Assembly: GCF_022678625.1 (NCBI RefSeq)
Contig: NZ_JALBYQ010000003.1
Span: 404,743 to 468,742, forward strand
Direction: 5' to 3'
Source of the DNA: Aliiroseovarius subalbicans
GTDB taxonomy: Bacteria; Pseudomonadota; Alphaproteobacteria; Rhodobacterales; Rhodobacteraceae
DNA: 64,000 bases
Shown here in pieces: positions 1 through 9,523 of this stretch (position 1 is the stretch's first letter; the number at the start of each line of letters is the position of its first letter). The notes under the pieces were generated by a model. That model did no database searches. It saw nothing but the letters and a program-made list of their open reading frames with translations, and had not been told where the DNA came from. A program made the position numbers and the translations under genes.

Positions 1-2895
1 CGGCAACGTGACCCGATTTTCGACGCAACCACACAGGCGGTGATCGAACGACGCAGCAAGGAATTGCTGGGCGTTGGACTGATTGTCCTTGGCATTTTGG
101 TTGCGTTGGTCGTGGGCAGCTATGCGCCCGAAGATCCCGGCTGGTTCTCGGCAACCGAAGCGCCGGTGCAGAATCTGCTGGGTCGCCTTGGGGCGGTCAT
201 CGCCTCGCCACTGGCGATCATCGTGGGCTTTGGCGCATGGGCGCTGGCCGCAGCCCTGGTCGCCTGGGGCGTGCGTTTCGTCCTGCACGCGGGCGAAGAG
301 CGCGCGGTGCAGCGCTTGGTGTTTGCCCCGGTCGCCGTTGCACTGGTGTCGATCTATGCTTCGACCATGGTGCCGGGTGCGGGCTGGACCCATTCCTTTG
401 GCCTTGGCGGGTTGTTCGGAGACACCGTTCTGGGCGCCGTCCTTGGTGTGCTTCCTGTTGACCCGTCCTTCGGACTGAAGGTCTTGTCTGTTCTGGTGGG
501 TTTCGCCGCTCTGGCAATGTTGACCTATGTGCTTGGCTTTACTTGGGCCGAGCTGAACCGGGTGTCCCGTTTCCTGATGGGCGGCGTGGTGCTGGCTTAT
601 GATTTCACCCTGCGGCTTCTGGGCAAAAGCGCCCGGGGCGCGGCGTTGGCAGGTGTCGCCGGAGTGGCCGGTGCCGCCAGGGGTGCGCAAGGTATGCGTG
701 CCCGTGCCGCCGAACGCCGGGCCTCCCGCGCCGAAGCGGCCCATCCGCTGGTAGAGGACGATGATACGTTCTCGGCTCCGCCGCCGCTGGCCGCCAACCG
801 TGTTTTACGTGCCGAGCCGCCGATGGAAGCCCCTGATCATAATGCGGCGGTAGGCCTGCCAATGGCCCCGCTCACGCCGGTTGTTGAAGACCCGAAGCCG
901 AGCCTTTTGTCGCGTATCGCGCTGATGAAACGGCAACCGGACCCTGAACCCGAATTGGTTGAACAGCCTGTTTTTTCAGGGGAACTTCCGGAAGGTGCGG
1001 GTGAAGAAGACCGTATCAAGGCCAAGATCGCGCAAGCGCTTAAGCATCGCGCCCGCGCTGTTCCGACCATGACCGCCAGCCGTGCAGAGCCCGCCATGAC
1101 CCGTCGTCGCGGCCCCGATCCGATGATTTTGAACACCGCCATCCCGCCGCAGCCTGTGCTTGAGGAACCCAACATCTTTGCCGAGGATCCGGTCGAAGAC
1201 GAGTTGGTCATTGAACCGGTGGAATATGCAGCGCCCGCGGCACAGGTGTTCACGCCGAGCCCGAAACCTGCTGTTCCCGAAAGCAAGCGCGTCGTGCAGC
1301 ACGCGCCTAGGAAGGCGGTGGCTCAGTCCACCAAGGCCAAGGCCGAGGCGCAGCCGAGCCTGAAATTTGACGACAACCGCGCGGAGTATGAATTGCCGCC
1401 GCTGAACCTGCTGACCAACCCGGTCGCCATCGAGCGCCACCATCTGTCCGACGACGCGCTGGAAGAAAACGCGCGTATGTTGGAGGTCGTGCTGGATGAC
1501 TACGGTGTGAAGGGCGAGATCGTCAGCGTCCGCCCCGGCCCTGTTGTCACCATGTACGAACTGGAACCGGCTCCGGGCCTCAAGGCCAGCCGCGTAATCG
1601 GCTTGGCCGACGATATCGCGCGTTCGATGTCGGCCTTGTCTGCCCGCGTTTCGACCGTTCCGGGGCGCAGCGTGATTGGTATCGAATTGCCGAATGTAAA
1701 CCGTGAGAAGGTGGTTCTGCGAGAGATCCTCTCGGCCCGTGATTTCGGTGACGGTAACATGAAACTGCCGCTGGCGCTGGGCAAGGACATCGGTGGTGAT
1801 CCCATCGTGGCAAACCTGTCCAAGATGCCCCACCTGCTGATCGCAGGAACCACCGGCTCCGGTAAATCCGTCGCGATCAACACGATGATCCTGTCGCTCT
1901 TGTACAAGCTGACGCCGGAGGAATGCCGGTTGATCATGATCGACCCCAAGATGCTGGAGCTGTCTGTTTATGACGGCATCCCGCACCTTCTGAGCCCGGT
2001 TGTCACCGACCCGAAAAAGGCAGTCGTGGCCTTGAAATGGGTCGTGGGCGAGATGGAAGAACGCTATCGCAAGATGTCCAAAATGGGCGTGCGCAACATC
2101 GACGGCTATAACAGCCGCGTGGCCGATGCGCTGGCCAAGGACGAAATGTTCTCGCGTACCGTGCAGACCGGATTTGACGAAGATACTGGCGAGCCGATTT
2201 TTGAAACCGAGGAATCACAGCCCGTCAAACTGCCCTATATCGTCGTTGTCGTAGACGAAATGGCCGACCTCATGATGGTTGCGGGCAAAGAGATCGAGGC
2301 CTGCATCCAGCGCCTGGCGCAGATGGCGCGTGCCTCTGGCATTCACCTGATCATGGCCACCCAGCGTCCGTCGGTGGATGTTATCACCGGCACGATCAAG
2401 GCGAACTTCCCGACCCGGATTTCGTTCCAGGTCACCTCGAAGATCGACAGCCGCACCATCCTGGGCGAACAGGGGGCCGAGCAGCTTTTGGGCATGGGCG
2501 ACATGCTTTACATGGCTGGTGGCGCGCGCATCACCCGTGTGCACGGGCCGTTCGTTTCGGACGAAGAGGTCGAGGAGATCGTCACCTATCTGAAATCCTA
2601 TGGCCCGCCCGAGTATGTCGGTGGTGTGGTCGACGGCGTGGACGACGACAAATCCTCGGATATCGACGCGGTGCTGGGCCTGGGTGGCAACACCGATGGC
2701 GAAGACGCGCTGTATGATCAGGCCGTCGCGATCGTCATCAAGGACCGCAAGTGCTCCACCTCTTACATTCAGCGCAAGCTGGCCATCGGCTACAACAAAG
2801 CCGCGCGGCTGGTCGAGCAGATGGAGGACCAAGGTTTGGTATCCGCGTCGAACCATGTCGGCAAACGCGACATTCTGGTTCCGGAACAGCAATAA
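1..2895 (+). CDS. ftsK: DNA translocase FtsK (5' end cut by window edge)
   Basis: Septal DNA pump that moves chromosome dimers and terminus DNA during division. The frame is open from base 1; the first in-frame start seen is GTG at 40, but codons before it continue the family N-terminus, so the true start lies a few codons upstream. Several hydrophobic segments fill the first ~200 residues, followed by a long Pro/Ala/Glu-rich linker, then the motor: Walker A GTTGSGKS at about 1846-1869 and Walker B with DEMAD at about 2254-2268. The C-terminus holds a winged-helix gamma domain ([18 protein letters not shown]) that reads KOPS sequences. Length is normal for the family. lolA follows on the same strand 65 bp downstream, an arrangement common in alphaproteobacteria. 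Confidence 0.97.
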   Translation, partial: RQRDPIFDATTQAVIERRSKELLGVGLIVLGILVALVVGSYAPEDPGWFSATEAPVQNLLGRLGAVIASPLAIIVGFGAWALAAALVAWGVRFVLHAGEERAVQRLVFAPVAVALVSIYASTMVPGAGWTHSFGLGGLFGDTVLGAVLGVLPVDPSFGLKVLSVLVGFAALAMLTYVLGFTWAELNRVSRFLMGGVVLAYDFTLRLLGKSARGAALAGVAGVAGAARGAQGMRARAAERRASRAEAAHPLVEDDDTFSAPPPLAANRVLRAEPPMEAPDHNAAVGLPMAPLTPVVEDPKPSLLSRIALMKRQPDPEPELVEQPVFSGELPEGAGEEDRIKAKIAQALKHRARAVPTMTASRAEPAMTRRRGPDPMILNTAIPPQPVLEEPNIFAEDPVEDELVIEPVEYAAPAAQVFTPSPKPAVPESKRVVQHAPRKAVAQSTKAKAEAQPSLKFDDNRAEYELPPLNLLTNPVAIERHHLSDDALEENARMLEVVLDDYGVKGEIVSVRPGPVVTMYELEPAPGLKASRVIGLADDIARSMSALSARVSTVPGRSVIGIELPNVNREKVVLREILSARDFGDGNMKLPLALGKDIGGDPIVANLSKMPHLLIAGTTGSGKSVAINTMILSLLYKLTPEECRLIMIDPKMLELSVYDGIPHLLSPVVTDPKKAVVALKWVVGEMEERYRKMSKMGVRNIDGYNSRVADALAKDEMFSRTVQTGFDEDTGEPIFETEESQPVKLPYIVVVVDEMADLMMVAGKEIEACIQRLAQMARASGIHLIMATQRPSVDVITGTIKANFPTRISFQVTSKIDSRTILGEQGAEQLLGMGDMLYMAGGARITRVHGPFVSDEEVEEIVTYLKSYGPPEYVGGVVDGVDDDKSSDIDAVLGLGGNTDGEDALYDQAVAIVIKDRKCSTSYIQRKLAIGYNKAARLVEQMEDQGLVSASNHVGKRDILVPEQQ

Positions 2896-2960
2896 GCGGG
2901 TCTCTGCCTTGTGAACACGTTGGGGGTGCGCTGACGCGTTGGAGTGCCTAGATATGGGAT

Positions 2961-3563
2961 ATGAAAATGTTTCGAGTAACCATGGCCGCCGCCGCTTTGG
3001 CGCTGACGGCTTGGCCTGCGGCGGCAGACAAGCTGACTTTGGGTCAGATTTCCAACTATCTGAACGGGCTGAAAACGGCCGAGGCTGAATTCACCCAGAT
3101 CAACAATGATGGCACGATTTCGACCGGCCGCATCCTGATCAAGCGTCCCGGCAAAGCGCGGTTCGAATATAACCCACCGGTCGAGGCTCTGGTGATTGCG
3201 GGTTCGCAGCAGGTGGCGATCTTCGACGGAAAATCGAACACCGGCCCCACGCAATACCCGTTGAAGCGCACGCCGCTGAACCTGATTCTGGCCCGCAACA
3301 TCGACCTGAACACGGCACGCATGGTGGTTGGGCACGAATATGACGGCACCGCGACCAGCGTGATCGCGCAGGATCCAGAACACCCAGAGTACGGTACGAT
3401 CAAGTTAATGTTCTCGGCCGCACCGGTTGAGCTGCGTCAGTGGATCATCACCGACAACGCTGGGGAACAGACCACGGTGATCCTTGGGGAAATGTCCAAG
3501 GGCGCATCTCTGGCCAATTCGCTGTTCTCCATCACCGGCGAAAAGAACCGCCGCAACAACTGA
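2961..3563 (+). CDS. lolA: Outer-membrane lipoprotein carrier protein LolA
   Basis: Periplasmic chaperone that takes lipoproteins from LolCDE and ferries them to the outer membrane. The 200-residue product starts with a signal peptide of about 22 residues ending in an AAA-type site, followed by the LolA half-barrel with typical segments such as EAEFTQ near residue 42 and GRILIKRPGKARFEY near residue 53. It lies directly after ftsK and probably shares its transcript. The stop is 3 bp from the stop of the convergent gene, with no room for a separate terminator between them. Confidence 0.93.
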   Translation: MKMFRVTMAAAALALTAWPAAADKLTLGQISNYLNGLKTAEAEFTQINNDGTISTGRILIKRPGKARFEYNPPVEALVIAGSQQVAIFDGKSNTGPTQYPLKRTPLNLILARNIDLNTARMVVGHEYDGTATSVIAQDPEHPEYGTIKLMFSAAPVELRQWIITDNAGEQTTVILGEMSKGASLANSLFSITGEKNRRNN

Positions 3564-3566
3564 CGC

Positions 3567-4151
3567 TTAACGGCGCCGACAGCTTTTCAGCTGGGCGTCA
3601 TAGGTGACAGCGCGCACCGCAACTTCGTCCGCAATACGCACCAGCCAGCTTTTACTTTTGTATGTCCCGCGCAAAAAGCCGTTTCGACCGTCGTGATAGG
3701 CTAGGTATTGATTGCGTGCGTCGGACAGGGAAACGCCCGTGACCTCGCGCGTCTGTGTCATGTACCAGCCCATGAAATCGGTCGCGTCCTTGATGTCGTC
3801 GCGCTTGGCGCCCCGTCCACCTTCGGCGCGCTGGTATTCACGCCAGGTCGCGTCCAGAGCTTGCGAATAGCCGTAGGCCGAGCTTTGCCGCCCCATCGGC
3901 AACACGCCTAGCACATACTGGATCGGCGTTCGGTTGTTTCCGATAAACTTTGATTCCTGATAGATGATCGCCATCTGAACCGGCACCGGAACGCCCCATT
4001 TACGTTCGGCGCGCTTCATCGCCTTCAGGTAGGCGGGTCGCTGTTTCACGATGCTGCACGCGTTGTCCAGATTGCGTGGCGCGGAATAATTTCCGCTGCC
4101 GCAGGCGGCAACCAGTAACAACAGAATGCTCGTGCGAAGAAGTCTGCCCAT
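3567..4151 (-). CDS. Transglycosylase SLT-domain lipoprotein
   Basis: Predicted outer-membrane lytic transglycosylase cleaving peptidoglycan glycan strands. The 194-residue protein has a lipoprotein signal peptide with lipobox LVAAC (Cys at about residue 17), then an SLT-like lysozyme-fold domain: the YQESKF segment near residue 65 carries the presumed catalytic Glu, and SAYGYSQAL near residue 91 matches the family's second conserved block. Family assignment rests on these motifs; the substrate step is inferred. It is transcribed toward lolA. Confidence 0.8.
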   Translation of the reverse strand: MGRLLRTSILLLLVAACGSGNYSAPRNLDNACSIVKQRPAYLKAMKRAERKWGVPVPVQMAIIYQESKFIGNNRTPIQYVLGVLPMGRQSSAYGYSQALDATWREYQRAEGGRGAKRDDIKDATDFMGWYMTQTREVTGVSLSDARNQYLAYHDGRNGFLRGTYKSKSWLVRIADEVAVRAVTYDAQLKSCRRR

Positions 4152-4214
4152 TTGCCCCTCGCTATGTTTGTTTTGCGGCAGTCTAACCCAGCTGCAGCCC
4201 GGTGGAAATGCCCC

Positions 4215-5078
4215 TCAGATCACAAAGGCCAGGGTGAGTGGTAAAGTGCCAACAGACAGCAACGTCGAGACCACAACCAGGCCGGCCACCGCATCCGAAT
4301 CGGCACCGTATTTTTCGGCCAGAAGATAGGACGTGACAGCGACCGGAGTGGCGATCTGAACAACCAGAACGGCAAATGGGATCGGCGGTAGGGCAAAATA
4401 GATGCCGACGCCCCACGCCCCCGCAACGCAGATCGCGGCCTTCGCCAGGCTCAGCCATACCGCCCGACCCAACCGCGCCGGATGCAGCCGCGCCATCGCG
4501 ACGCCAAGCGTCAACAGCATCATCGGAATCGCCAATTGTGCGACAAGGTCCAGCGTGTTGGTCAGAAACCGGGGGGTCTGCCACCCTTGCCACAGAAACA
4601 GCGCGCCCAGAAGGGTCGCGCCAACCAAGGGTTCTTTCAGCACTTTCAGAATCGATCCGCCGCCCGAGACAAGCCAAACGCCGAAGGTAAACGACAGGAT
4701 GCCCATCACCGCGAAAACTACGACGGCATAGCCAAGCCCCTCTTCCCCAAAAGCGAACAGGGCAAGGGGCAGGCCCAGGTTCCCGGTGTTGCCGAAGATG
4801 ATCGGCGCCAGATAGGTGCCGGCATGCAAACGGGTGATGCGCACCAGCAAAAACGACAGAATTGTCACCACCGCATAGGCGCACAGCGACGCCAGCGTCA
4901 TTGTGGTCAACGCCGCCGGCTCAATGTTCGTTTTCATCAGTGCGGTGAAGATCAGCGCAGGCACCGATAGCGTCATTGCCAGCCGGGTGATGAACTGGAT
5001 CCGGTATTCATACCCAAGCTTCACCCATGAGAAGCCGATCGCGGCCAACAGGAAAACCGGCGCCACGATCTCCAGCAC
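4215..5078 (-). CDS. AEC-family transporter (auxin efflux carrier type)
   Basis: Membrane permease of the AEC/MdcF type, which usually exports or imports small organic acids; the substrate here is unknown. About ten hydrophobic segments cover the whole protein, with the family start-like segment LEIVAPVFLLAAIGF at the N-terminus. The open frame extends to 5237, but the extra 53 residues do not look like this family and overlap hspQ on the other strand. I place the start at GTG 5078 (287 residues), where the homologous sequence begins. No convincing ribosome site is visible at 5078 or at ATG 5129, so the start is tentative. Confidence 0.8.
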   Translation of the reverse strand: MLEIVAPVFLLAAIGFSWVKLGYEYRIQFITRLAMTLSVPALIFTALMKTNIEPAALTTMTLASLCAYAVVTILSFLLVRITRLHAGTYLAPIIFGNTGNLGLPLALFAFGEEGLGYAVVVFAVMGILSFTFGVWLVSGGGSILKVLKEPLVGATLLGALFLWQGWQTPRFLTNTLDLVAQLAIPMMLLTLGVAMARLHPARLGRAVWLSLAKAAICVAGAWGVGIYFALPPIPFAVLVVQIATPVAVTSYLLAEKYGADSDAVAGLVVVSTLLSVGTLPLTLAFVI

Positions 5079-5113
5079 TGTTAGAACTAGTTGCACAGTT
5101 TGTTTCCCAGAAA

Positions 5114-5143
5114 GTGGGCCTGCCCACATGGACAAGCGCTTGT
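5114..5143. promoter_or_regulatory. Two dyads in the divergent AEC/hspQ intergenic region
   Basis: GTGGGCCTGCCCAC (5114-5127) and the perfect 12-bp palindrome ACAAGCGCTTGT (5132-5143) lie within the ~100 bp separating the AEC gene start from hspQ. They may be operator sites for either gene. No clear sigma-32-type promoter could be assigned by eye. Confidence 0.35.
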
Positions 5144-5180
5144 TGAACGCAGTATTAACAAGGCCGGGGGCTGAAAGACC

Positions 5181-5507
5181 ATGCTTAGAACACGTGCCAA
5201 GTACCATTTGGGCCAAGTTGTCCGCCATCGTAAACACCCCTTCCGCGGGGTGGTTTTTGACGTGGATGCGATGTTTTCAAACACCGACGAATGGTATGAT
5301 GCGATCCCCGAGGACAGCCGTCCGAAAAAGGATCAGCCGTTCTATCACCTGCTCGCCGAGAACGACCAAAGCTACTATGTCGCCTATGTGTCCGAGCAGA
5401 ACCTGGTCGCGGATTATTCCGGCGAACCGGTCAGCCACCCGGATCTGCCGGATCTCTTCGGTGACTTCGAAGACGGGCATTACCCGCTGCATTTCCAGCT
5501 AAACTAA
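5181..5507 (+). CDS. hspQ: Heat shock protein HspQ
   Basis: Small heat-shock-inducible protein (108 residues) of the HspQ/YccV family; in E. coli it binds hemimethylated DNA and acts as a Lon specificity enhancer. The recognisable blocks are YHLGQVVRHRKHPFRGVVFDVD at the N-terminus, the QPFYHLLAEND segment near residue 54, YVAYVSEQNLV near residue 67, and the ending HFQLN. It is a single-gene unit divergent from the AEC permease and convergent with the gamma-glutamyltransferase gene. Heat regulation is expected from the family, not shown by the sequence. Confidence 0.92.
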   Translation: MLRTRAKYHLGQVVRHRKHPFRGVVFDVDAMFSNTDEWYDAIPEDSRPKKDQPFYHLLAENDQSYYVAYVSEQNLVADYSGEPVSHPDLPDLFGDFEDGHYPLHFQLN

Positions 5508-5529
5508 GCCGCTGCGACGGTTTTCACCC

Positions 5530-7113
5530 TCAGTACCCGATCGCACAGCCATCCTTACGCGGGTCCGAAGCACCAATCAGCACACCGTCATCCCAGTCGA
5601 TCCGGATGGCCTGACCACCACCCAGCGGAGTTTCGGGCACCACGACCGTGTGACCCATCTCGGCCAGCTCGGCGCGCACGGCTTCGGAATAGCCACGTTC
5701 AACCTTCAACTCCCCCGCATCGCTGAAGCAACGTGGTGCGTCCAACGCGGCCTGCGCGTCCAACCCGTGATCGACCATATTGGTGACAAAACGTGAATGC
5801 CCGCTGGGCTGAAACGCCCCGCCCATCACGCCGAACGGCATCGTGACCTTGCCGCCCTGCATCAACATGCCGGGAATGATCGTGTGCATCGGCCGTTTGC
5901 CGCCGCCCGCTTCGTTCGGGTGGCCCGGCTCCAACGTGAATCCTGCGCCACGGTTCTGGAACAGCAGGCCGAACCGGTCCGATGCCAGGCCCGAGCCGAA
6001 GGCGTGATAGATCGAATAGATCAGGCTGACCGCCATCTGGTCGCGGTCGACCACGGTCAAAAGAACCGTGTCCTTGTGCACGCTTTCCGTCAGCGGCGCG
6101 GCAGCGGCCATCGCCCGTTTCGGATCGATCAGCGCAGCAAGCTGGGTGGCGGTTTCTGGCGCAAGCATATGGTCGGTCCGGGTTGCATGATCGGTGTCGG
6201 CAATGAACCGGTTGCGCGCGTCATAGGCCAGCTTGGCTGCCTCGGCCTCGATATGCGCACGCTGGGCGGACCAGGGCGGCGCCACGTCAAACTGTGCGAT
6301 GATGTTGTTCATAAGGATCGCCGTGGCCCCCTGGCCGTTTGGCGGATGCTCGACCAGGTCTGTGCCCTTGTAGTTGCCCGCCAGCGGCAGGGTATAATTG
6401 CACGCCGTGGACGCGAAATCCTCCAACGTGTGGGCACCGCCCATCGCACGCAGGCTGGCCACCATATCTTCGGCCACCGGGCCGTCATAGAACCCGGCCC
6501 GCCCCTCACGCGCGATGCGTTTCAGAACATCGGCTTGGCCCGGCGCCGCAAAGATCTGACCGGCGCGAAAGGCATGATCGCCGTGACACATGTAAAATTG
6601 CTTGGCGCGTCCGCTCAGATGCCCCTCGCGCTCCGAGATCTTCCAGTCGAACGCCACCCGGGGGGCCACGGGAATACCGTCCTTAGCGTATCGGATCGCG
6701 GGCGACAGGACTTCGGCAAGGTCAAGGTGACCCCAGTCCGCGTGGAGGCGGCAGAAAGCATCGACTGCGCCTGGTACGGTGACGGACCGGATGTCGCGAA
6801 TCGGCATTGTGGTCAGCCCGTCGCCCCGCAAAGCGTCGGCGTTGAGCGCGGCAGGCGCCCGCCCTGATCCGTTCAGCGCGACCACCCGATCCTCGCCTGC
6901 CGGTTTCAGAAGCACGAAACAATCGCCGCCCAAACCGGTCATATGAGGTTCGGCGATTCCCAGAACGGCAGCGGCAGCAATGGCCGCATCAACCGCGTTT
7001 CCGCCGTCTTCCAATACGCGAATTGCGGTGCGCGCCGCTATCGGGTGCGACGTGGCGCACATGCCGTTCGTGGCCAAAACCGGTGACCGGCCCGGAGAAT
7101 GAAAATCGCGCAT
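5530..7113 (-). CDS. Gamma-glutamyltransferase family protein
   Basis: Ntn-hydrolase that self-cleaves and transfers or hydrolyses gamma-glutamyl groups, for example of glutathione. The 527-residue protein carries the N-terminal blocks (GGNAVDAAIAAA near 38, MTGLGGDCF near 58) and the nucleophile region KDTVLLTVVD, in which Thr349 is the candidate nucleophile created by autocleavage. GGKRPMHTIIPGM and GVMGGAFQPSGH follow in family order. There is no evident signal peptide, so a cytoplasmic GGT-like hydrolase of the kind common in proteobacteria is likely. Substrate is uncertain. Confidence 0.88.
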   Translation of the reverse strand: MRDFHSPGRSPVLATNGMCATSHPIAARTAIRVLEDGGNAVDAAIAAAAVLGIAEPHMTGLGGDCFVLLKPAGEDRVVALNGSGRAPAALNADALRGDGLTTMPIRDIRSVTVPGAVDAFCRLHADWGHLDLAEVLSPAIRYAKDGIPVAPRVAFDWKISEREGHLSGRAKQFYMCHGDHAFRAGQIFAAPGQADVLKRIAREGRAGFYDGPVAEDMVASLRAMGGAHTLEDFASTACNYTLPLAGNYKGTDLVEHPPNGQGATAILMNNIIAQFDVAPPWSAQRAHIEAEAAKLAYDARNRFIADTDHATRTDHMLAPETATQLAALIDPKRAMAAAAPLTESVHKDTVLLTVVDRDQMAVSLIYSIYHAFGSGLASDRFGLLFQNRGAGFTLEPGHPNEAGGGKRPMHTIIPGMLMQGGKVTMPFGVMGGAFQPSGHSRFVTNMVDHGLDAQAALDAPRCFSDAGELKVERGYSEAVRAELAEMGHTVVVPETPLGGGQAIRIDWDDGVLIGASDPRKDGCAIGY

Positions 7114-7389
7114 GAAATGCCCCCGAAAGTGATCTGACGCTCAGCCTAGGTGACTTGCGCAAGGATGCAACCATGTGGGGGAAAAACCTCGACGCCGCGC
7201 ACTGGGTGGGGGCTGTAAAACGCGACGCCGAGGGAAGCCTATGCAGCTACCCAGCCTGTATCGAGGTGCATTCAGGCCGGCCTGTGGAGGCAATGGGGCA
7301 TTTTCGCGGCAATTGTTGCGGTCTTTCGCGAAAGAAAAAAAGCGCGTCAGGACGTTCCTGCCACGCTTCGCCAGTCTTTTGGCGGCCGG
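7114..7389. other. Intergenic region, no gene recognised
   Basis: This ~276 bp stretch separates the divergently placed start of the gamma-glutamyltransferase gene and the 3' end of the HATPase gene. Two short overlapping frames on the + strand (from 7155 and 7175) lack ribosome sites and homology I recognise. GGCCGG-type self-complementary sequence at about 7384-7400 overlaps the HATPase stop and may help end its transcript. I could not match the stretch to 6S, SRP or other known RNAs. Confidence 0.4.
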
Positions 7390-7902
7390 TCAATTCGGCC
7401 GGTATTTGTCCCCGAGTCGCATCTTGAAACTCAGGTGATTCCGGTTGCCATCGCGCCGGTAGGTCAGGTCTTGGGTCAGTTCCCGGATTAAGAACCAGCC
7501 AAACCCGCCTTCGGGCAGATCCTGTTCAGCGCATGTGTCAAGATCAAGCGGCCTGCCTGCCGGTGTTTCACCATCTGGCATGGGCAGGCCGTCATCCAGC
7601 ACGTCAAACACCAAAATGTCGTCGTCACGCGACACGTCCAGTTCGATCACGCCCTGACCGGCCCCGCCATAGGCGTGTTCGACCACGTTGTTCAGAACTT
7701 CGGCAAGAACCAGCTCCACCGTGCCCTTTTCATCCGCCGACATATCCATATGCGCCAGCCCGGCCATCGAGCTTTTCAACGCCTTGCGCACCGCCAGTTC
7801 ATCACTGGGAAACACCAGGTGAAGCCGAGGGCAAGTGGGCAGGATACTGCCCTTGTGAAGATCGCGCGCGTGACCCATGAAGGAGAGCCGTTCAGGACGC
7901 AT
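7390..7902 (-). CDS. Anti-sigma-factor-like serine kinase (HATPase, RsbW type)
   Basis: GHKL-fold ATPase of the RsbW/SpoIIAB type, which phosphorylates a STAS partner and sequesters a sigma factor or other target. The N-box is ELVLAEVLNNVVEHAY and the ATP lid region contains DDGLPMP and GGFGWFLIREL. I chose ATG 7902, giving 170 residues and an 11-bp overlap with the upstream STAS gene stop, which suggests translational coupling; the frame is open to 7950. No sigma factor or PP2C phosphatase gene is adjacent, so the target of the switch is not in this window. Confidence 0.87.
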   Translation of the reverse strand: MRPERLSFMGHARDLHKGSILPTCPRLHLVFPSDELAVRKALKSSMAGLAHMDMSADEKGTVELVLAEVLNNVVEHAYGGAGQGVIELDVSRDDDILVFDVLDDGLPMPDGETPAGRPLDLDTCAEQDLPEGGFGWFLIRELTQDLTYRRDGNRNHLSFKMRLGDKYRPN

Positions 7903-8236
7903 TTGCCAGCCCGCCACCCAAGGCAGCGGCCGCGCTTTCATGGATGACAAAGACGGAATCCATGCGGGTCAGCCGGAACACTTTCAGGACCGTGGGGCTG
8001 AGCCCGGCCAGTTCCAGTGCTTTGCCACTCGCCTGTTTCATCGAGGCGACAACCGCACCCAGGCCGGAGGAATCGATGAACATGACCTGTGACAGGTCCA
8101 GGATTACGCGATCTGGTCCATCCTCACAAAGGTCGCGCATTTTGTCCTTGAAGGTGATTGCGACCGCCGCGTCGACGCGGTCCTCGTGCACCGTGATGGT
8201 CCGCACGTTGGCGGTGTCGTGATAGTCGAGCTGCAA
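7892..8236 (-). CDS. STAS-domain anti-anti-sigma factor antagonist
   Basis: Single STAS domain (114 residues) expected to be the phosphorylatable partner of the adjacent kinase. The helix-start loop FIDSSGLGAVV (Ser56/Ser57) is the site where SpoIIAA/RsbV proteins are phosphorylated. The start is TTG at 8236, supported by a GGAAGGAG ribosome site about 9 nt upstream; no ATG is available near the domain start. The pair forms a two-gene operon read away from the thiolase gene. Confidence 0.88.
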   Translation of the reverse strand: MQLDYHDTANVRTITVHEDRVDAAVAITFKDKMRDLCEDGPDRVILDLSQVMFIDSSGLGAVVASMKQASGKALELAGLSPTVLKVFRLTRMDSVFVIHESAAAALGGGLANAS

Positions 8237-8339
8237 AGGTCTTCTCCTTCCGGGGATAATTCTTGCGATTCAGGCTAGACGCGGATCGTTACCATTCAGT
8301 AAGCGTGAAACGGAAAAACGACGCAGACCGGAGGAATTC

Positions 8340-9518
8340 ATGAAGAACGTGGTGATCGCAGGGGCGGCGCGCACGCCGATGGGCGGCTTTCAGGGGGCAT
8401 TTTCAGGCGTGACGTCTGCCATGCTGGGCGGCACGGCCATCAAGGCCGCGCTTGAGGATGCAGGCGCGGCCCCGGCCGATGTTCAGGAGCTTCTGATGGG
8501 CTGCGTTCTGCCCGCGGGTCAGGGTCAGGCGCCCGCGCGCCAGGCCGGGTTCGCTGCCGGATTGGGTGAAGAAGTGCCAGCCACCACGCTGAACAAGATG
8601 TGCGGATCGGGCATGAAAACCGCGATGATCGCCTTCGACCAGATCGCGCTGGGCGGGGCGGACGTGATGGTTGCAGGTGGCATGGAGAGCATGACCGAGG
8701 CGCCGTATATCCTTCCGAAAATGCGCGCGGGCGCCCGAATCGGGCACGGCGCGGTGGTTGATCACATGTTTCTGGACGGGCTGGAGGACGCCTATGACAA
8801 AGGTCGCCTGATGGGCACCTTTGCCGAGGATTGCGCCGAGAGCTTTCAGTTCACCCGCGAGGCGCAGGATGAATATGCGCTGAAATCCCTGTCGAACGCA
8901 TTGGAGGCCCAGGCCTCGGGCGCTTTCGAGGGCGAAATTGCGCCCGTGACCCTGACGACCCGTCGCGGCGAAACCGTGGTGGGTGAGGACGAGCAACCCG
9001 GCAACGCGCGGCCTGACAAGATCCCGACGCTGAAACCGGCCTTTCGCAAGGATGGCACGGTGACGCCTGCCAATTCCTCATCCATCTCGGACGGGGCGGC
9101 GGCTCTGGTTGTGGCCTCGGAGGAGGCCGCAAAGGATAAAGGCCTGACCATTCGCGCCCGCATTCTGGGCCATGCCAGCCACGCCCAGGCACCCGGCCTG
9201 TTCACCACCGCCCCTGTGCCCGCAGCGCAGAAGCTGTTGGATCAGATCGGCTGGTCGAAGGATGACGTCGACCTGTGGGAGGTGAACGAAGCCTTTGCCG
9301 TGGTGCCGATGGCGTTCATGCACGAAATGGGTCTGTCGCGGGATATCGTGAACGTGAACGGCGGCGCCTGTGCGCTGGGCCATCCGATTGGAGCCTCGGG
9401 TACGCGCATCATGGTGACGCTGCTGAACGCGCTTGAAAAGCGCGGGTTGAAGCGCGGCGTTGCGGCGATTTGCATTGGTGGCGGCGAAGGCACCGCCATT
9501 GCGATTGAGCGGGCCTGA
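8340..9518 (+). CDS. Acetyl-CoA C-acyltransferase (thiolase)
   Basis: Biosynthetic or degradative thiolase condensing or cleaving acyl-CoAs. All catalytic elements are present in the 392-residue protein: nucleophile Cys88 in NKMCGSGMK, NEAFA near residue 320, GGACALGHPIGASG near residue 347 and the second cysteine in CIGGGEG at the C-terminus. GGAGGAATTC precedes the ATG at ideal spacing. It resembles acetoacetyl-CoA thiolases, but chain-length specificity cannot be read from sequence. No phaB or mutase partner is next to it; a methionine sulfoxide reductase gene follows after 5 bp. Confidence 0.93.
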   Translation: MKNVVIAGAARTPMGGFQGAFSGVTSAMLGGTAIKAALEDAGAAPADVQELLMGCVLPAGQGQAPARQAGFAAGLGEEVPATTLNKMCGSGMKTAMIAFDQIALGGADVMVAGGMESMTEAPYILPKMRAGARIGHGAVVDHMFLDGLEDAYDKGRLMGTFAEDCAESFQFTREAQDEYALKSLSNALEAQASGAFEGEIAPVTLTTRRGETVVGEDEQPGNARPDKIPTLKPAFRKDGTVTPANSSSISDGAAALVVASEEAAKDKGLTIRARILGHASHAQAPGLFTTAPVPAAQKLLDQIGWSKDDVDLWEVNEAFAVVPMAFMHEMGLSRDIVNVNGGACALGHPIGASGTRIMVTLLNALEKRGLKRGVAAICIGGGEGTAIAIERA

Positions 9519-9523
9519 GACCC

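Noticed and set aside
976..1986. Long antisense frame (336 codons) inside ftsK
   Set aside because: Opposite ftsK with no recognisable family. Long antisense frames are expected from strong third-position GC bias.
4126..4970. Overlapping + strand frames opposite the AEC permease
   Set aside because: Shadows of a transmembrane protein gene, Arg/Gln/His-rich, with no signal or domain.
7155..7438. Two overlapping + strand frames between gamma-glutamyltransferase and HATPase genes
   Set aside because: No ribosome site, no homology recognised, and both run into the 3' end of the HATPase gene on the other strand.
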